The position numbers were made by a program, and so were the translations under genes. A stretch of DNA of 64,000 nt from JAHBNG01 sp039028975. GTDB lineage: Bacteria > Chloroflexota > Anaerolineae > Caldilineales > Caldilineaceae. Location of the stretch: positions 96,325 to 160,324 of the forward strand of contig JBCCHB010000009.1 of assembly GCA_039028975.1 (NCBI GenBank). Direction: 5' to 3'. Position 1 is the first letter of the stretch. Every line of letters begins with the position of its first letter. Below, piece by piece: positions 33,397 to 42,937 of the stretch. Under the pieces are notes generated by a model. That model ran no database searches. It was not told where the DNA came from and saw nothing but the letters and a program-made list of their open reading frames with translations.

Positions 33397-34245
33397 ATGA
33401 ATGAGATATTAATCGGTATGAATGGCCGCTTTTTTCCCTCGAATTGGCGGCCTGCACTGGTCGAGATCGCTTTTGCCCAAGAGTATGGATTTCGCACCAT
33501 CCAGTTTCCTGGCATCGAACGTGGATTGGATGAAGAGCAATTAGGGGCACCCATTAAAACCATAGCCCAGGCTCTATCCCAGGCACAGATTACGCCAGTC
33601 ATGGAGATCGTAGTCCGTGTAGGTCCGTCAGGCAAAACGGCCTCCGGTGCCACACCACTCGATCTCGTTCAGGTTAACTTACCGGCCATTTGTGGGCTGC
33701 CTTGTCAGTGCGTCCATTGGCACATAAGACCCACAGAACGAATGGATGAAGCGGCCATACGTCAAATTGAAGATGGCGTCGTGCCTCAACTTGAGGAGGC
33801 TGTCTCCATTGCCACTGAACATAACGTCAAATTCGGCATCGAGCACAATGAACCAGACTTTCACCTTTTTGGTTCACCGGAAACGTGCCACAGAATTCTA
33901 GATGCCGTCCCCCAAGCCCATCTCGTCTGGGATCTGAATCACGTTACTCTCGAACATCTGTCAGGCTTCATAGACTTGATTCCGCGCACGAGCATGCTTC
34001 ACGTATCGGATACTCCACTTCCTAAAGTCAATGCCCACTACCCCCTTGGCATGGGTAACATAGACTTTGACAGCTATGCTAGAGCATTGATCAAAGGCAA
34101 TTTCGCAGGACCAGCGATCTTAGAGATAGGCGGTACACCATTCTCAGGCGGCTTTGGACGAGATACAGACGAGGCATTACTCGACTCTAAGAGACGGTTT
34201 CAGCAAGCGATCGAGGGTGCTTTGGGTATGCTGAACCCAGAATAA
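33397..34245 (+). CDS. Sugar phosphate isomerase/epimerase family protein
   Basis: A 282-residue TIM-barrel protein of the xylose-isomerase-like/AP-endonuclease-2 superfamily. It starts ILIGMNGRFFPSNWRPALVEIAFAQEYGF. Likely metal ligands are Glu and His in KFGIEHNEPDFH, Asp and His in LVWDLNHVTLEH, and His in TSMLHVSDTP, and it ends with a Glu-containing ILEIGGTPFSGG. The family interconverts keto and aldo sugars or epimerises them; the substrate is not identifiable. It is divergent from phnD and 57 bases ahead of a secreted propeller protein, with which it may be co-transcribed. Confidence 0.87.
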   Translation: MNEILIGMNGRFFPSNWRPALVEIAFAQEYGFRTIQFPGIERGLDEEQLGAPIKTIAQALSQAQITPVMEIVVRVGPSGKTASGATPLDLVQVNLPAICGLPCQCVHWHIRPTERMDEAAIRQIEDGVVPQLEEAVSIATEHNVKFGIEHNEPDFHLFGSPETCHRILDAVPQAHLVWDLNHVTLEHLSGFIDLIPRTSMLHVSDTPLPKVNAHYPLGMGNIDFDSYARALIKGNFAGPAILEIGGTPFSGGFGRDTDEALLDSKRRFQQAIEGALGMLNPE

Positions 34246-34302
34246 CGAACCTGACTACTCCCTGCTTACTCCCTAGCCTACCCCATAGCAAGAAAAGAAC
34301 CT

Positions 34303-37266
34303 ATGTCCACAAAACCAATCATTCAGCGATTCCCTAATGGTTGCAAAGTAACCGCTACGCAAACAGCCATTAATTGTTCACTCCGGCTCGCAGTCCTATT
34401 CATCATCCTTACTCTAACTGCCTGCCAGCTTGTCGTGCCAGCCTTCCCATCCCCCGTCTCAAGCCCTCATTCCTTAATTGCGGACCTTCAACCCAAAATC
34501 GTTGCCCAAAACCTACTTGGCCCTGTCGGTCTCGCTCTCCTCCCAGACGGTAGCCTCCTGATCGCCGAAGAAGGCAACGGCAGCCGAGATACAAGCGCAG
34601 GCATTACCTTGGTAACACCCAATGGACAAAGCGGACGTCTCATCTCTGGCCTATTCAGCACCCGCGACGCAGGTGATCTCGCCGGTGTTCCGTTGGTCAG
34701 CGTCTCACCTGATGGAAATATCATCTATATTGCCAATTTTGGCCAAGACCACCTGTGGACGCTCCCTGTGGCTACTTTTACCACCGCACAAGGAAATGCC
34801 CTTATACCGGACCGGCCTTTTCAGCCTGAAGATCTTGGCCAGGCCATGCCACCACTTAATAATGTCCGCCTCACCAATCCCTTCGACATGACCTATGACG
34901 ACGGTGGTAACCCCATCATCAGTGACGCTAGCCAGAATGGCGTTGCCACCACAAATCCTGATGGAACCACCCGATTCTTCCACCGCTTTGACCGGATCCC
35001 CAATCCCGTCCGCGCTACCCAGCCCGTAGAAGCCGTACCCACTGGCATTACGAAAGTACTTGATGAATATTTCATTACCCTCTTCGGCGGTTGTCCCTAC
35101 CCAGCCGAAAGTGGCCAACTGGTTGCCATCGATACCCACCGCAACCAGCGTACCATTCTTGGTGGCCTGAACCTGCCTATTGACATCGCTCAGGATTCGA
35201 ATGGCACCCTTTGGCTCCTCGAATTTGCAAAATTCACGCCAAACGCTTCTTGCTTCGACGGCAGCGGCTATCAGCCCACTACGGGGCGGCTATCTGTTGT
35301 TACGCCCGGCAACGAAACGTCCTATGAGCGTCAAACCATCATCGACAATCTGAATTATCCTGGCGCAGTTTTGCCCGCTCCCGACGGCTCTCTATATATT
35401 AGCGAAGTCCTCAGTGGTCGCGTCATCCGGATCATGGTGGATGATATCAATTTGGATATGGGGGAAGCTGCTCTTCATACTCTCCCCGCCACCCAACCCC
35501 TAAACCAAACTATCCCGAAACCTGTTCCAGAAAAATTGACCGACCAGAATCAGTCTCAAACATCGAATACGCCTAAAACGTCTACACACGAGCAAGTGGT
35601 TACCAACGGCCATCAATTCCTCAACGTAGCCCATGCGTCTGGCCTTAGCTTTAACCAGGGAGCTTTTCACAATGCTCTCTCTATGGATCCAGTTGCTGCA
35701 ATGGGTGCTGGACTCTGTTGGATCGACTATGACAAGGATGGCTGGCTCGACCTCTATTTGGTCAATAGTCACTCACTTGATGAGGTAGACTTCTGGAAGG
35801 CCAATGATGGCTTGCCCACGAATATGCTCTTTCGAAATCAGCGTGGTCAATTCCAAGACGTTAGCGGATTGACCAACTCAGCCCTCTCCCTCCGCGGCAA
35901 TGGTTGCGTCGCGGCTGATTTCAACCGAGACGGCTGGACCGATCTCTATATCACTGCCCACGGCCCCAATGCTCTCCTTTGGAACAATGGCGACGGTACC
36001 TTTACCGAGGGCGCGTCTGATGCAGGCGTCACGGCAACAGAAGGCGGCACCCAACCGGAATGGAATAGCGCAATCTCTGTCGGTGATCTCAATGGGGATG
36101 GCTGGCCCGATCTCTTTGTCGCAGGCTACATTGATCTGAGCAGAACCATTCCCAAACCCACCGGTCATTTCCCCCAAGATTACTATGGTATCCCCGATCG
36201 GCTTTACCTCAACCAAGGCGTCACACCAGGGGCGGATACCCAGAGTAACCGAGTCACCTTCCGAGAGATCACGGCTGATGCAGGGCTGCTGAGAGCGGAA
36301 CGCGGCCTTGGCTCTCTCTTCACTGACCTGGATCAAGATGGCGATCTTGATCTCTACATTGCCAATGATGGCCACCCTAACCGCCTCTATGCTAATGAAC
36401 CTGTTGATGAAGATCCCTTGGGACTCGGCTTTCGCTTTATTGATCTAACTGAAACGGCAGATATCGGTGACTCTGGTTCAGGCATGGGCGTCACAAATGG
36501 TGACTATGATGGGGACGGTGCATTGGATCTATTCGTGACCAACTGGGATACAGAATTAAATGCACTCTACCGCAACCTGCAAACCGATCCTCAGCAGAAC
36601 GCTAGCGGCCTGCTCACCTTTCAATACAGTACCTATCGCATCGGAATCACTGGATTGGGAAACAACTTAACTGGTTGGGGAACCCATCTTATGGATGTGG
36701 ATCATGATAGAGACTTGGATATCATGACCGTTAACGGTCATGTACCTATCACCAATGTTGCCAAGGATGCCCAACTTGTTCGCTACTATCGCAACCGCAC
36801 CCAGTCTCTCAATAATACCAGTTCGCGCCCTGGCCACTTCCTTGACTGGACTAAACAGGCTGGCCTCGATCAAATTGGCCCTCTTATGGCGCGGGGCAGC
36901 GCAGCTGCAGACTATGATAACGATGGTGACTTGGACATAGCCATCAACACCATTGGTGGCCTGCCTGTGCTCTTGCAGAATCAGGCTACCCAGCTTGGCC
37001 GCCCCAATCAAGGCAACTGGCTCATGGTTGATCCGGGTCGATTTACTCCTGGATTGCGCGTCACCCTTACCCTCTCTGACGACAGTCAGTTGATCCGCGA
37101 GTCCTTGAGCGGCAGCAGCTACCTGGCTTCTGAGGATCCGCGGCTCCATTTTGGATTAGGGTCGGTGGAGATTGTGTTGCGCATGGAGATTCGGTGGCCA
37201 GATGGAACCGTTGAAGAACAAGTGGATGTAAAGGTCAATCAGTTGGTAAAACTTCAAGCCCAATGA
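34303..37266 (+). CDS. Secreted lipoprotein: NHL/ScyD-like propeller + FG-GAP repeats + ASPIC/UnbV domain
   Basis: A 987-residue extracytoplasmic protein. The N-terminal signal ends in a lipobox-like LTACQLV, so it is probably lipid-anchored. Residues 60-390 form a six-bladed propeller of the ScyD/NHL/SMP-30 type (LLPDGSLLIAEEGNGSRD and APDGSLYISEVLSGRVIRI). Residues 440-900 hold about six FG-GAP/VCBS repeats with calcium-binding loops such as DYDKDGWLDLY, DLDQDGDLDLY and DYDGDGALDLF. The C terminus (about 905-985) is an ASPIC/UnbV domain (LREDxP-like ASEDPRLHFGLG and RWPDGTVEE). FG-GAP with ASPIC/UnbV is common in marine bacteria, while fusion to a front propeller is less usual. Its ligand is unknown, probably carbohydrate or protein at the cell surface. 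Confidence 0.87.
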   Translation: MSTKPIIQRFPNGCKVTATQTAINCSLRLAVLFIILTLTACQLVVPAFPSPVSSPHSLIADLQPKIVAQNLLGPVGLALLPDGSLLIAEEGNGSRDTSAGITLVTPNGQSGRLISGLFSTRDAGDLAGVPLVSVSPDGNIIYIANFGQDHLWTLPVATFTTAQGNALIPDRPFQPEDLGQAMPPLNNVRLTNPFDMTYDDGGNPIISDASQNGVATTNPDGTTRFFHRFDRIPNPVRATQPVEAVPTGITKVLDEYFITLFGGCPYPAESGQLVAIDTHRNQRTILGGLNLPIDIAQDSNGTLWLLEFAKFTPNASCFDGSGYQPTTGRLSVVTPGNETSYERQTIIDNLNYPGAVLPAPDGSLYISEVLSGRVIRIMVDDINLDMGEAALHTLPATQPLNQTIPKPVPEKLTDQNQSQTSNTPKTSTHEQVVTNGHQFLNVAHASGLSFNQGAFHNALSMDPVAAMGAGLCWIDYDKDGWLDLYLVNSHSLDEVDFWKANDGLPTNMLFRNQRGQFQDVSGLTNSALSLRGNGCVAADFNRDGWTDLYITAHGPNALLWNNGDGTFTEGASDAGVTATEGGTQPEWNSAISVGDLNGDGWPDLFVAGYIDLSRTIPKPTGHFPQDYYGIPDRLYLNQGVTPGADTQSNRVTFREITADAGLLRAERGLGSLFTDLDQDGDLDLYIANDGHPNRLYANEPVDEDPLGLGFRFIDLTETADIGDSGSGMGVTNGDYDGDGALDLFVTNWDTELNALYRNLQTDPQQNASGLLTFQYSTYRIGITGLGNNLTGWGTHLMDVDHDRDLDIMTVNGHVPITNVAKDAQLVRYYRNRTQSLNNTSSRPGHFLDWTKQAGLDQIGPLMARGSAAADYDNDGDLDIAINTIGGLPVLLQNQATQLGRPNQGNWLMVDPGRFTPGLRVTLTLSDDSQLIRESLSGSSYLASEDPRLHFGLGSVEIVLRMEIRWPDGTVEEQVDVKVNQLVKLQAQ

Positions 37267-37359
37267 ACGAACCCTCATGCACTCGGGATGTCAGCATCGA
37301 TATTTCGGTTTTTTTGGTGCTGATTCTTAGGCTCATGTGTTAGAGATTGGGAATTATGG

Positions 37360-37445
37360 TATAATCCGCCAACTCACCATTCATTTATTGCCTCGATGTT
37401 GGTAGGACTACAATAGACCATTGTAGAATAAATTGAATATTCAAT
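37360..37445 (+). promoter_or_regulatory. Extended -10 promoter and structured leader of proS
   Basis: TGG followed by TATAAT (37360-37365) is an extended -10 promoter without a good -35. The roughly 90-base leader contains CTACAAT/ATTGTAG (37408-37426) and the palindrome ATTGAATATTCAAT (37432-37445), which could hide the ribosome site. No T-box signature is seen. Confidence 0.5.
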
Positions 37446-37461
37446 CGTTCAAGTAAATAAC

Positions 37462-39210
37462 ATGAAATACTCTCGCCTCTTCGGCAAAACTTCTAAAAGC
37501 AACCCGTCTGACTCTAAATTTATCAGCCACGTCAATCTGATCAAAGGTGGCTTTATCGCCGAATCGGTGGCTGGGCGTTACTTCTTTTTACCCTTGGGTT
37601 GGCGAGTTCATGAGAAGATCAAGGCTATTATCAAGGATGAGATGGATCGGGCTGGTGCTCAGGAGATGATTACACCTACTCTCCACCCTCTTGAACTCTG
37701 GCGCGAGACCAATCGAACCAACACGACTGGTTTTGAACTGATGACCGTGACCGATCGTCGTGGGGCTGAATTTGCCTTGGGTGGCACTGCTGAAGAGATG
37801 ATCGTCGATGTGGTGCGCAAATTTAGCATCTCTTACAAAGACCTGCCCTTTAACATCTATCAGTTCTCCAAAAAGTTCCGGGACGAATTGCGCGCCCGAG
37901 GCGGTCTGCTGCGGGTGCGGGAATTTGTGATGAAGGACGCCTACTCGTTTGATCGGGATGAGGAGGCGTTCAAAGAAGAGTATGCACGGATGGCTCGAAC
38001 CTATACTCGCATCTTCGAGCGGTGTGGCATAAAGACTCACATTGTTGCGGCCGATAATGGCTATATAGGCGGCGATTACAGCCATGAATTTATTGCCGAA
38101 CATTCAGAAGGTGAGAGTACCTTCTTTGTGACTGATGAATCGGCTGAGTCGGCCTCAAAGAATAACGGGTACTGTGCTCATGAAGACGTTGCTGAGTTTA
38201 CGTATGAACCAATTAACCCTGATGTCATGATTGAACCCTTCGAAATTGTGGAACTGCCTGAATGGGTTCACACGGTAGCTGATCAGGTTAAACACTACCA
38301 AAAAGATTCTCGCTATTTTCTAAAGAATGTGGTTTATACGACCCGGGAAGGTGATCTGGTTGTCGTCACAATTCGTGGCGATTTGGAAGTCCATAAGACC
38401 CGTTTGGAACGGCTCTTGAATCTGGTGGGACAAATTGAACCGGCCACTGCAGAAGATTTGGCCGCAATTGGCACCCAACCCGGCTATGTCCACGCTTGGG
38501 GACACGAATTTGTGGAGCCGCGACAAGCCAAGACCGAAGAGCGCACTTGCCGAGTGCTCTATGTGGCGGACAATTCGCTCAAAACGGTTCGTAACATTAT
38601 CGGTGGGCAAAAGGAAGCCACAACCGACAGCATCAACGTCAACTATGGGCGTGACTTCACCCACGAGATAGAAGGCGATGTAGCATTGCCACAAGATGGT
38701 TTCTTGGCTCCGGATGGCCAGCATAGATTGATCGAAAAGCGGGGCATTGAGGTGGGTAACATCTTTCAGCTTGGCTACCATTACACAAAGTTGATGAAAA
38801 AAGCTACCTACACAGATAACGATGGTCTGGGAAAGCCCTTCTACATGGGCTGCTACGGCATCGGTTTGGGGCGAACTCTGGCCGCTATTGTGGAAACATG
38901 CCACGATGAGAATGGTATTATCTGGCCGGAAGAGGTGGCACCGTTCCGAGTGCACCTGATTTCACTGCGAGGTGGTGAAGAGCGGGCCGAGCATCTCTAC
39001 CAAGCTCTACAAGAGCAGGGCATCGATGTTTTGTGGGACGAGCGCGATATTTCACCGGGTGCCAAATTTGCGGACGCTGATCTGATTGGCTGCCCGTTCC
39101 GTTTGGTTGTTTCCAAGCGGACTGGTGAGCAGATTGAGTTCAAGCGGCGAACAGAGGCCGATGCTCGTCTAATCGATGAAAGCGAACTATTTAGAGAAAT
39201 ATTGATGTAG
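37462..39210 (+). CDS. proS: Prolyl-tRNA synthetase, bacterial type
   Basis: A 582-residue class II aminoacyl-tRNA synthetase that charges tRNA-Pro. Motif 1 lies around GAQEMITPTLHPLELW, motif 2 around FRDELRARGGLLRVREFVMKDAYSFD, and motif 3 near MGCYGIGLGRTLAA. Between motifs 2 and 3 is the YbaK-like editing insertion (about residues 225-390) typical of bacterial-type ProRS, followed by an anticodon-binding domain at the end. The length is normal. It is the only core translation gene in the window. Confidence 0.95.
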   Translation: MKYSRLFGKTSKSNPSDSKFISHVNLIKGGFIAESVAGRYFFLPLGWRVHEKIKAIIKDEMDRAGAQEMITPTLHPLELWRETNRTNTTGFELMTVTDRRGAEFALGGTAEEMIVDVVRKFSISYKDLPFNIYQFSKKFRDELRARGGLLRVREFVMKDAYSFDRDEEAFKEEYARMARTYTRIFERCGIKTHIVAADNGYIGGDYSHEFIAEHSEGESTFFVTDESAESASKNNGYCAHEDVAEFTYEPINPDVMIEPFEIVELPEWVHTVADQVKHYQKDSRYFLKNVVYTTREGDLVVVTIRGDLEVHKTRLERLLNLVGQIEPATAEDLAAIGTQPGYVHAWGHEFVEPRQAKTEERTCRVLYVADNSLKTVRNIIGGQKEATTDSINVNYGRDFTHEIEGDVALPQDGFLAPDGQHRLIEKRGIEVGNIFQLGYHYTKLMKKATYTDNDGLGKPFYMGCYGIGLGRTLAAIVETCHDENGIIWPEEVAPFRVHLISLRGGEERAEHLYQALQEQGIDVLWDERDISPGAKFADADLIGCPFRLVVSKRTGEQIEFKRRTEADARLIDESELFREILM

Positions 39211-39230
39211 CAGTCAACATGGAGATCATG

Positions 39231-40121
39231 ATGCTCGATTCTAAAACTGTTCAAGATTTTCAGGCCAACGGTTACACGCTGGTGCGCGGCCTATTTTCAT
39301 CAGAAGAAGTTGCATTCTACAAGCAGCACTATATGGACCTGCGCCACTCAGGTGAGTATGCTGGTGATTTTGCTGGCGTTGTCAGCAGTGATGCGAACAT
39401 CAACCAGGCTGATCCGTTGCAAGAGTATCCCCGCATGATCCACATGCACCGTTGGGACGACGCTACTCGGGCTTGGCTGCTAGACGACCGCATTCGCCAC
39501 TGTCTCAATCGCTTTCTAGGTCGGGACCCGTATGCGGTGCAGAGTATGCTTTACTTCAAACCGCCTGGCGCGCGTGGTCAAGGACTACATCAAGATCAGT
39601 ACTATCTGCGCGCCCGGCCAGGTACCTGTGTGGCCGCTTGGCTAGCTTTGGATTCATGTGACGAGGCTAATGGTTGCCTTCAAGTGGTACCTGGCACGGG
39701 CGAACTACCCATCCTCTGTACCATCCAGGCCGACACCACTGAAAGCTTCACGGACATTTCTGTACCGTTGCCTGAGGGGCTGGAGCCTGAATCAATTATC
39801 ATGGACGCGGGCGATGTTTTCTTCTTCAATGGTACTGTCATCCACGGCAGCTTTTCTAACCGTACGACGGATCGCTTCCGCCGTTCCTTAATCGGTCATT
39901 ATGTTACTGGCGAATCTGAACAGCTTACCAAATATGATCAGCCAGTCCTCACGATGAATGGTGAAGAACGGTGGCTTGAATTCAGCCCAGAAGGTGGTGC
40001 TTGCGGAGTTTGGGTAGAAGAGGATAACACGCGACGCGTCGAAATGGTCACCGACCCAAAAGACTCATTTGTAGCAGGTGAGCATCTGTCTCGCGTAAAG
40101 CGTTTTAAGAATCACGGCTGA
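39231..40121 (+). CDS. PhyH-family Fe(II)/2-oxoglutarate dioxygenase
   Basis: A 296-residue cytoplasmic hydroxylase of the phytanoyl-CoA dioxygenase family. The iron-binding triad is complete: His and Asp in GLHQDQYY and the distal His in TVIHGSFSN. Arg in DRFRRSLIGHYV is the likely 2-oxoglutarate contact. The substrate is unknown; family members hydroxylate lipids, quaternary amines or small natural products. ATG at 39231 is best because GGAG (39221-39224) lies six bases upstream; in-frame ATGs at 39219 and 39228 also exist. It starts 20 bases after proS and may share its message. Confidence 0.88.
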   Translation: MLDSKTVQDFQANGYTLVRGLFSSEEVAFYKQHYMDLRHSGEYAGDFAGVVSSDANINQADPLQEYPRMIHMHRWDDATRAWLLDDRIRHCLNRFLGRDPYAVQSMLYFKPPGARGQGLHQDQYYLRARPGTCVAAWLALDSCDEANGCLQVVPGTGELPILCTIQADTTESFTDISVPLPEGLEPESIIMDAGDVFFFNGTVIHGSFSNRTTDRFRRSLIGHYVTGESEQLTKYDQPVLTMNGEERWLEFSPEGGACGVWVEEDNTRRVEMVTDPKDSFVAGEHLSRVKRFKNHG

Positions 40122-40343
40122 CGTAGAACAATGGGTACTATCTTTGAAATTATCGTCTCCTTCAAATCGAACAAAGCTTTCAGCAATTCAGCCGTCAGCT
40201 AGTCAGCCAGAAGATGGTCACCCCTGGTAGCTGATTTTATACTTTCCTATAACAGAACAAAGTGATGCAATGTTCTGCATAATGTGATATCATATGGGAA
40301 TGTATGAGACACTTGTTCTATCCCCACACATCGAGAAATAATC

Positions 40344-41225
40344 ATGTCTAGCAAACCTGTCACAATTGACGAGATGAAGGGAGAAGAGGCACCGTTTTTG
40401 CGGCGGCCAGCATCTGATTTCGCGTTTGTCCAAAATGGCGCTTTACCAAATGGCGTTTCACCCACTGGGGCTTCACCAAACGGGGCGCTCCCTCCTATCC
40501 AAAGACCAAACGTTGACCATCTCATCACGGAAGACGATACGCCAGTGGATAACATATTTTCCGAAAAAGAACAGCGACTATTGGCAGGAAGCATCCATGC
40601 ATCTTTTGGGGAACACCAACCGGACCGAAAGATCGAAGCCTTTGCCAACGTGGGCCTCTATCACTCGGTAAATGAATCGTACCCGCTTGTACCAGATGTA
40701 ATGGCTAGCCTAGACGTAGAACTTCCTGATGATATCTGGGCCAAACGTCACCGCTCATACATGATCTGGGAGTATGGCAAGGCCCCCGAAATCGTCATCG
40801 AAATTGTCTCCAATAAGATTGGTGGAGAAGAGCAGAAGATTGAGCGATATGGTCGTATGGGGGTTGCCTACTATGTGATTCACGATCCAGAAAACCAGCT
40901 TGGTAACGGAATTCTAAGAATGTTTAAACTCAGCCCTTCTGACTTTGAGGAGCTAGATGAATTTTGGGTTCCGGGCCTTGAACTTGGGTTAACACTTTGG
41001 AACGGTGAATTTGAAGGCTGGAACGCAACTTGGTTACGTTGGGTAGATAAAGATGGTAATCTGCTTGAAACGGGTATGGAACGCGAAGCAAAAGAGCGTC
41101 AGCGTGCCGAAGAAGAGCGCCAGCGTGCTGAAGAAGAGCATCGGCGGGCCGAAGAAGCGGAACAAGATAGGGAGAGAATGGCAGCCAAACTGCGCGAATT
41201 AGGAATTGATCCTGATTCTATATAA
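40344..41225 (+). CDS. Uma2-family putative endonuclease with coiled-coil tail (first of two)
   Basis: A 293-residue protein with a PD-(D/E)XK-type Uma2/DUF820 fold. Likely catalytic positions are Asp in VPDVMASLD, Glu in EIVIEIVSNK, and EEQKIERYGRMGVAYYVIHDP, the usual motif 3. The N terminus has an NGALPNG/SPTG/SPNGALP near-repeat. The C terminus (about 250-285) is a charged coiled coil made of repeated RQRAEEE units encoded by near-repeats at 41097-41165. The family is very common in Chloroflexota and Cyanobacteria; its biological role is unproven. Confidence 0.85.
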   Translation: MSSKPVTIDEMKGEEAPFLRRPASDFAFVQNGALPNGVSPTGASPNGALPPIQRPNVDHLITEDDTPVDNIFSEKEQRLLAGSIHASFGEHQPDRKIEAFANVGLYHSVNESYPLVPDVMASLDVELPDDIWAKRHRSYMIWEYGKAPEIVIEIVSNKIGGEEQKIERYGRMGVAYYVIHDPENQLGNGILRMFKLSPSDFEELDEFWVPGLELGLTLWNGEFEGWNATWLRWVDKDGNLLETGMEREAKERQRAEEERQRAEEEHRRAEEAEQDRERMAAKLRELGIDPDSI

Positions 41226-41262
41226 CCATGCTATGTCATTTTGGCCATGAGTGGGGGGCATG

Positions 41263-42141
41263 ATGGCTTCTATACAGCAGACAAAGAAAACTGAATCAAC
41301 TTACGTCAATGGTGATTCTAATGCTTTGGCACCAAATAGCCTAACGTTTGGTGAGCCAATCAGCGAGGCCGATAAGCGCGTTACCGAGGAGGAGTATTGG
41401 GCCAAATACTATGAACATCCGGATTTTTCCTATGAATGGAACAACGGAATCTTAGAGGAAAAGCCCATGCCCGATCCGATAAACGTCCATGCTTATCGCT
41501 GGTTTCTGATTATTTTGGACATGTATTTTCGCGTCAACCCCATCGGTCAACTAATGCACTTGGAGACGGCCGTTCGATTCTCCGTTGCTCTTTCGGATAT
41601 CAAAATTCGTAAACCAGATGCTTTTGTCGTCTTGCACGACAACCCCGATCCGCTGGCTCAAACAGACCGTTCCTATCGTGGCACTTGTGATCTAGCCATT
41701 GAGTCCCTCTCTGATTCCACAGAAGGCGAGGTAAAACGGGATACAGAGACCAAATTTGATGAGTACCGGCTGGCTGGTGTGAAAGAGTATTTCCTCTTGG
41801 ACGCCAAAAGCGAAAAACGTACGGCCTTCTATCGGCTTGGCCCGAATAACAGATATCAGGAAATTACGCCAGTGAACGGTGACATCATCGAGTCTACAGT
41901 GTTACCAGGATTTAAGTTCCGCATTTCTGACTTGTTTACCGGACCCTCTTTGGTGCAATTATCAGAAGACGAGGTCTATCAAGGATATATACTGTTAGAG
42001 TACCAAGAGTCACAGAGGCGCCTTGCTGAGGAAAGTACACGGGCCAATTCCGAGAAGCAACGGGCTGACTCTGAGAAACAGCAAAAAGAACAAATGGCAG
42101 AGTTCCTGCGCAACTTGGGCTATGACCCGGATAACCTATAG
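41263..42141 (+). CDS. Uma2-family putative endonuclease with coiled-coil tail (second of two)
   Basis: A 292-residue PD-(D/E)XK-like protein. Catalytic candidates are Asp in IRKPDAFVVL, Glu in DLAIESLSDST, and ETKFDEYRLAGVKEYFLLD. The tail is again a charged coiled coil and ends LRNLGYDPDNL, matching the end LRELGIDPDSI of the preceding gene, so the two are paralogues that have diverged in the core. GGGGGG stands just before ATG at 41263; GTG at 41251 and ATG at 41260 are alternative starts. The two genes are 37 bases apart and probably form an operon. Confidence 0.85.
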   Translation: MASIQQTKKTESTYVNGDSNALAPNSLTFGEPISEADKRVTEEEYWAKYYEHPDFSYEWNNGILEEKPMPDPINVHAYRWFLIILDMYFRVNPIGQLMHLETAVRFSVALSDIKIRKPDAFVVLHDNPDPLAQTDRSYRGTCDLAIESLSDSTEGEVKRDTETKFDEYRLAGVKEYFLLDAKSEKRTAFYRLGPNNRYQEITPVNGDIIESTVLPGFKFRISDLFTGPSLVQLSEDEVYQGYILLEYQESQRRLAEESTRANSEKQRADSEKQQKEQMAEFLRNLGYDPDNL

Positions 42142-42170
42142 CATCAACAATCAGCGAAATGAGACGAACC

Positions 42171-42932
42171 ATGTTAGTCACCCAAGAACAGATCCAACAA
42201 TACCGTGACCAAGGCTTTTGCATCCTAGAAGACGCAATCCCACCTGAACATCTTTCTAACCTTCAGTCCGAATGTGGTCGTTTTATCAACATTATGCACG
42301 AGGAGATGGACCAGAAAGGAACCGACACGCTAGGCATCTCCCATCGAAACAAGCGTTATTTTGTGGCCAAGCACAGCGAAAAGAGCGAAAAGATTACCAA
42401 GTTCCTCTTTAGCGATATCATGGCTGAAGTGACCAGCTCACTATTAGGGGAGGATGTCTACCTCTTCCATGAACAGTATGTGGTCAAAGCGGCAGAAGTG
42501 GGTATGAAGTTTTCCTGGCATCAGGATTCAGGCTATGTTAACTACAACAATGGTGCCCCTCATAAGCCCTACCTAAGTTGTTGGATTCCCTTGGACGATG
42601 TGACTATCGACAATGGCACAGTCTATATCCTGCCCTTCGACCGAGCAGGTACCAAAGAAATTATTCCTCATCTCGAGGAAGAAGGTTCTAATGATAAGGT
42701 TGGCTACTTTGGTGACGACCCAGGTGAACCCGTTGAGGTAAAGGCCGGTAGCATTGTAGCATTTACTTCTGTCACTCTTCATCGCAGCGGTCCGAATACG
42801 ACGGACAAAATGCGCCGGGTCTATTTAGCCCAATACTCGAGCGAGCCTATTCGTAGGTCCAATGGGGACATTTGGGGGTGGGCCAAACCCTTTGTGAAAA
42901 ATGGTGTTAACGTAGCTGCGCAGGTTGCGTAA
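42171..42932 (+). CDS. PhyH-family Fe(II)/2-oxoglutarate dioxygenase
   Basis: A 253-residue dioxygenase starting MLVTQEQIQQYRDQGF. The metal triad is His and Asp of SWHQDSGY and the distal His of VTLHRSGPN, with Arg nearby (KMRRVYLAQYS). The PLDDVTIDNGTVYILPFDRAG segment is typical of small-molecule hydroxylases of the family. ATG at 42171 matches the conserved N terminus; an ATG at 42159 is possible. It is followed six bases later by a small anchored protein gene. Confidence 0.87.
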   Translation: MLVTQEQIQQYRDQGFCILEDAIPPEHLSNLQSECGRFINIMHEEMDQKGTDTLGISHRNKRYFVAKHSEKSEKITKFLFSDIMAEVTSSLLGEDVYLFHEQYVVKAAEVGMKFSWHQDSGYVNYNNGAPHKPYLSCWIPLDDVTIDNGTVYILPFDRAGTKEIIPHLEEEGSNDKVGYFGDDPGEPVEVKAGSIVAFTSVTLHRSGPNTTDKMRRVYLAQYSSEPIRRSNGDIWGWAKPFVKNGVNVAAQVA

Positions 42933-42937
42933 TCCTC

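Noticed and set aside
35878..37149. Two frames of about 160 residues antisense to the FG-GAP protein
   Set aside because: Repeated calcium-binding codons on the plus strand leave long antisense frames; the plus-strand product is certain.
38320..38955. 211-residue minus-strand frame within proS
   Set aside because: Antisense shadow of an essential, full-length synthetase.
41097..41165. Possible short CRISPR-like or tandem repeat
   Set aside because: The near-repeats encode the coiled-coil tail of a Uma2 protein; there are no spacers.
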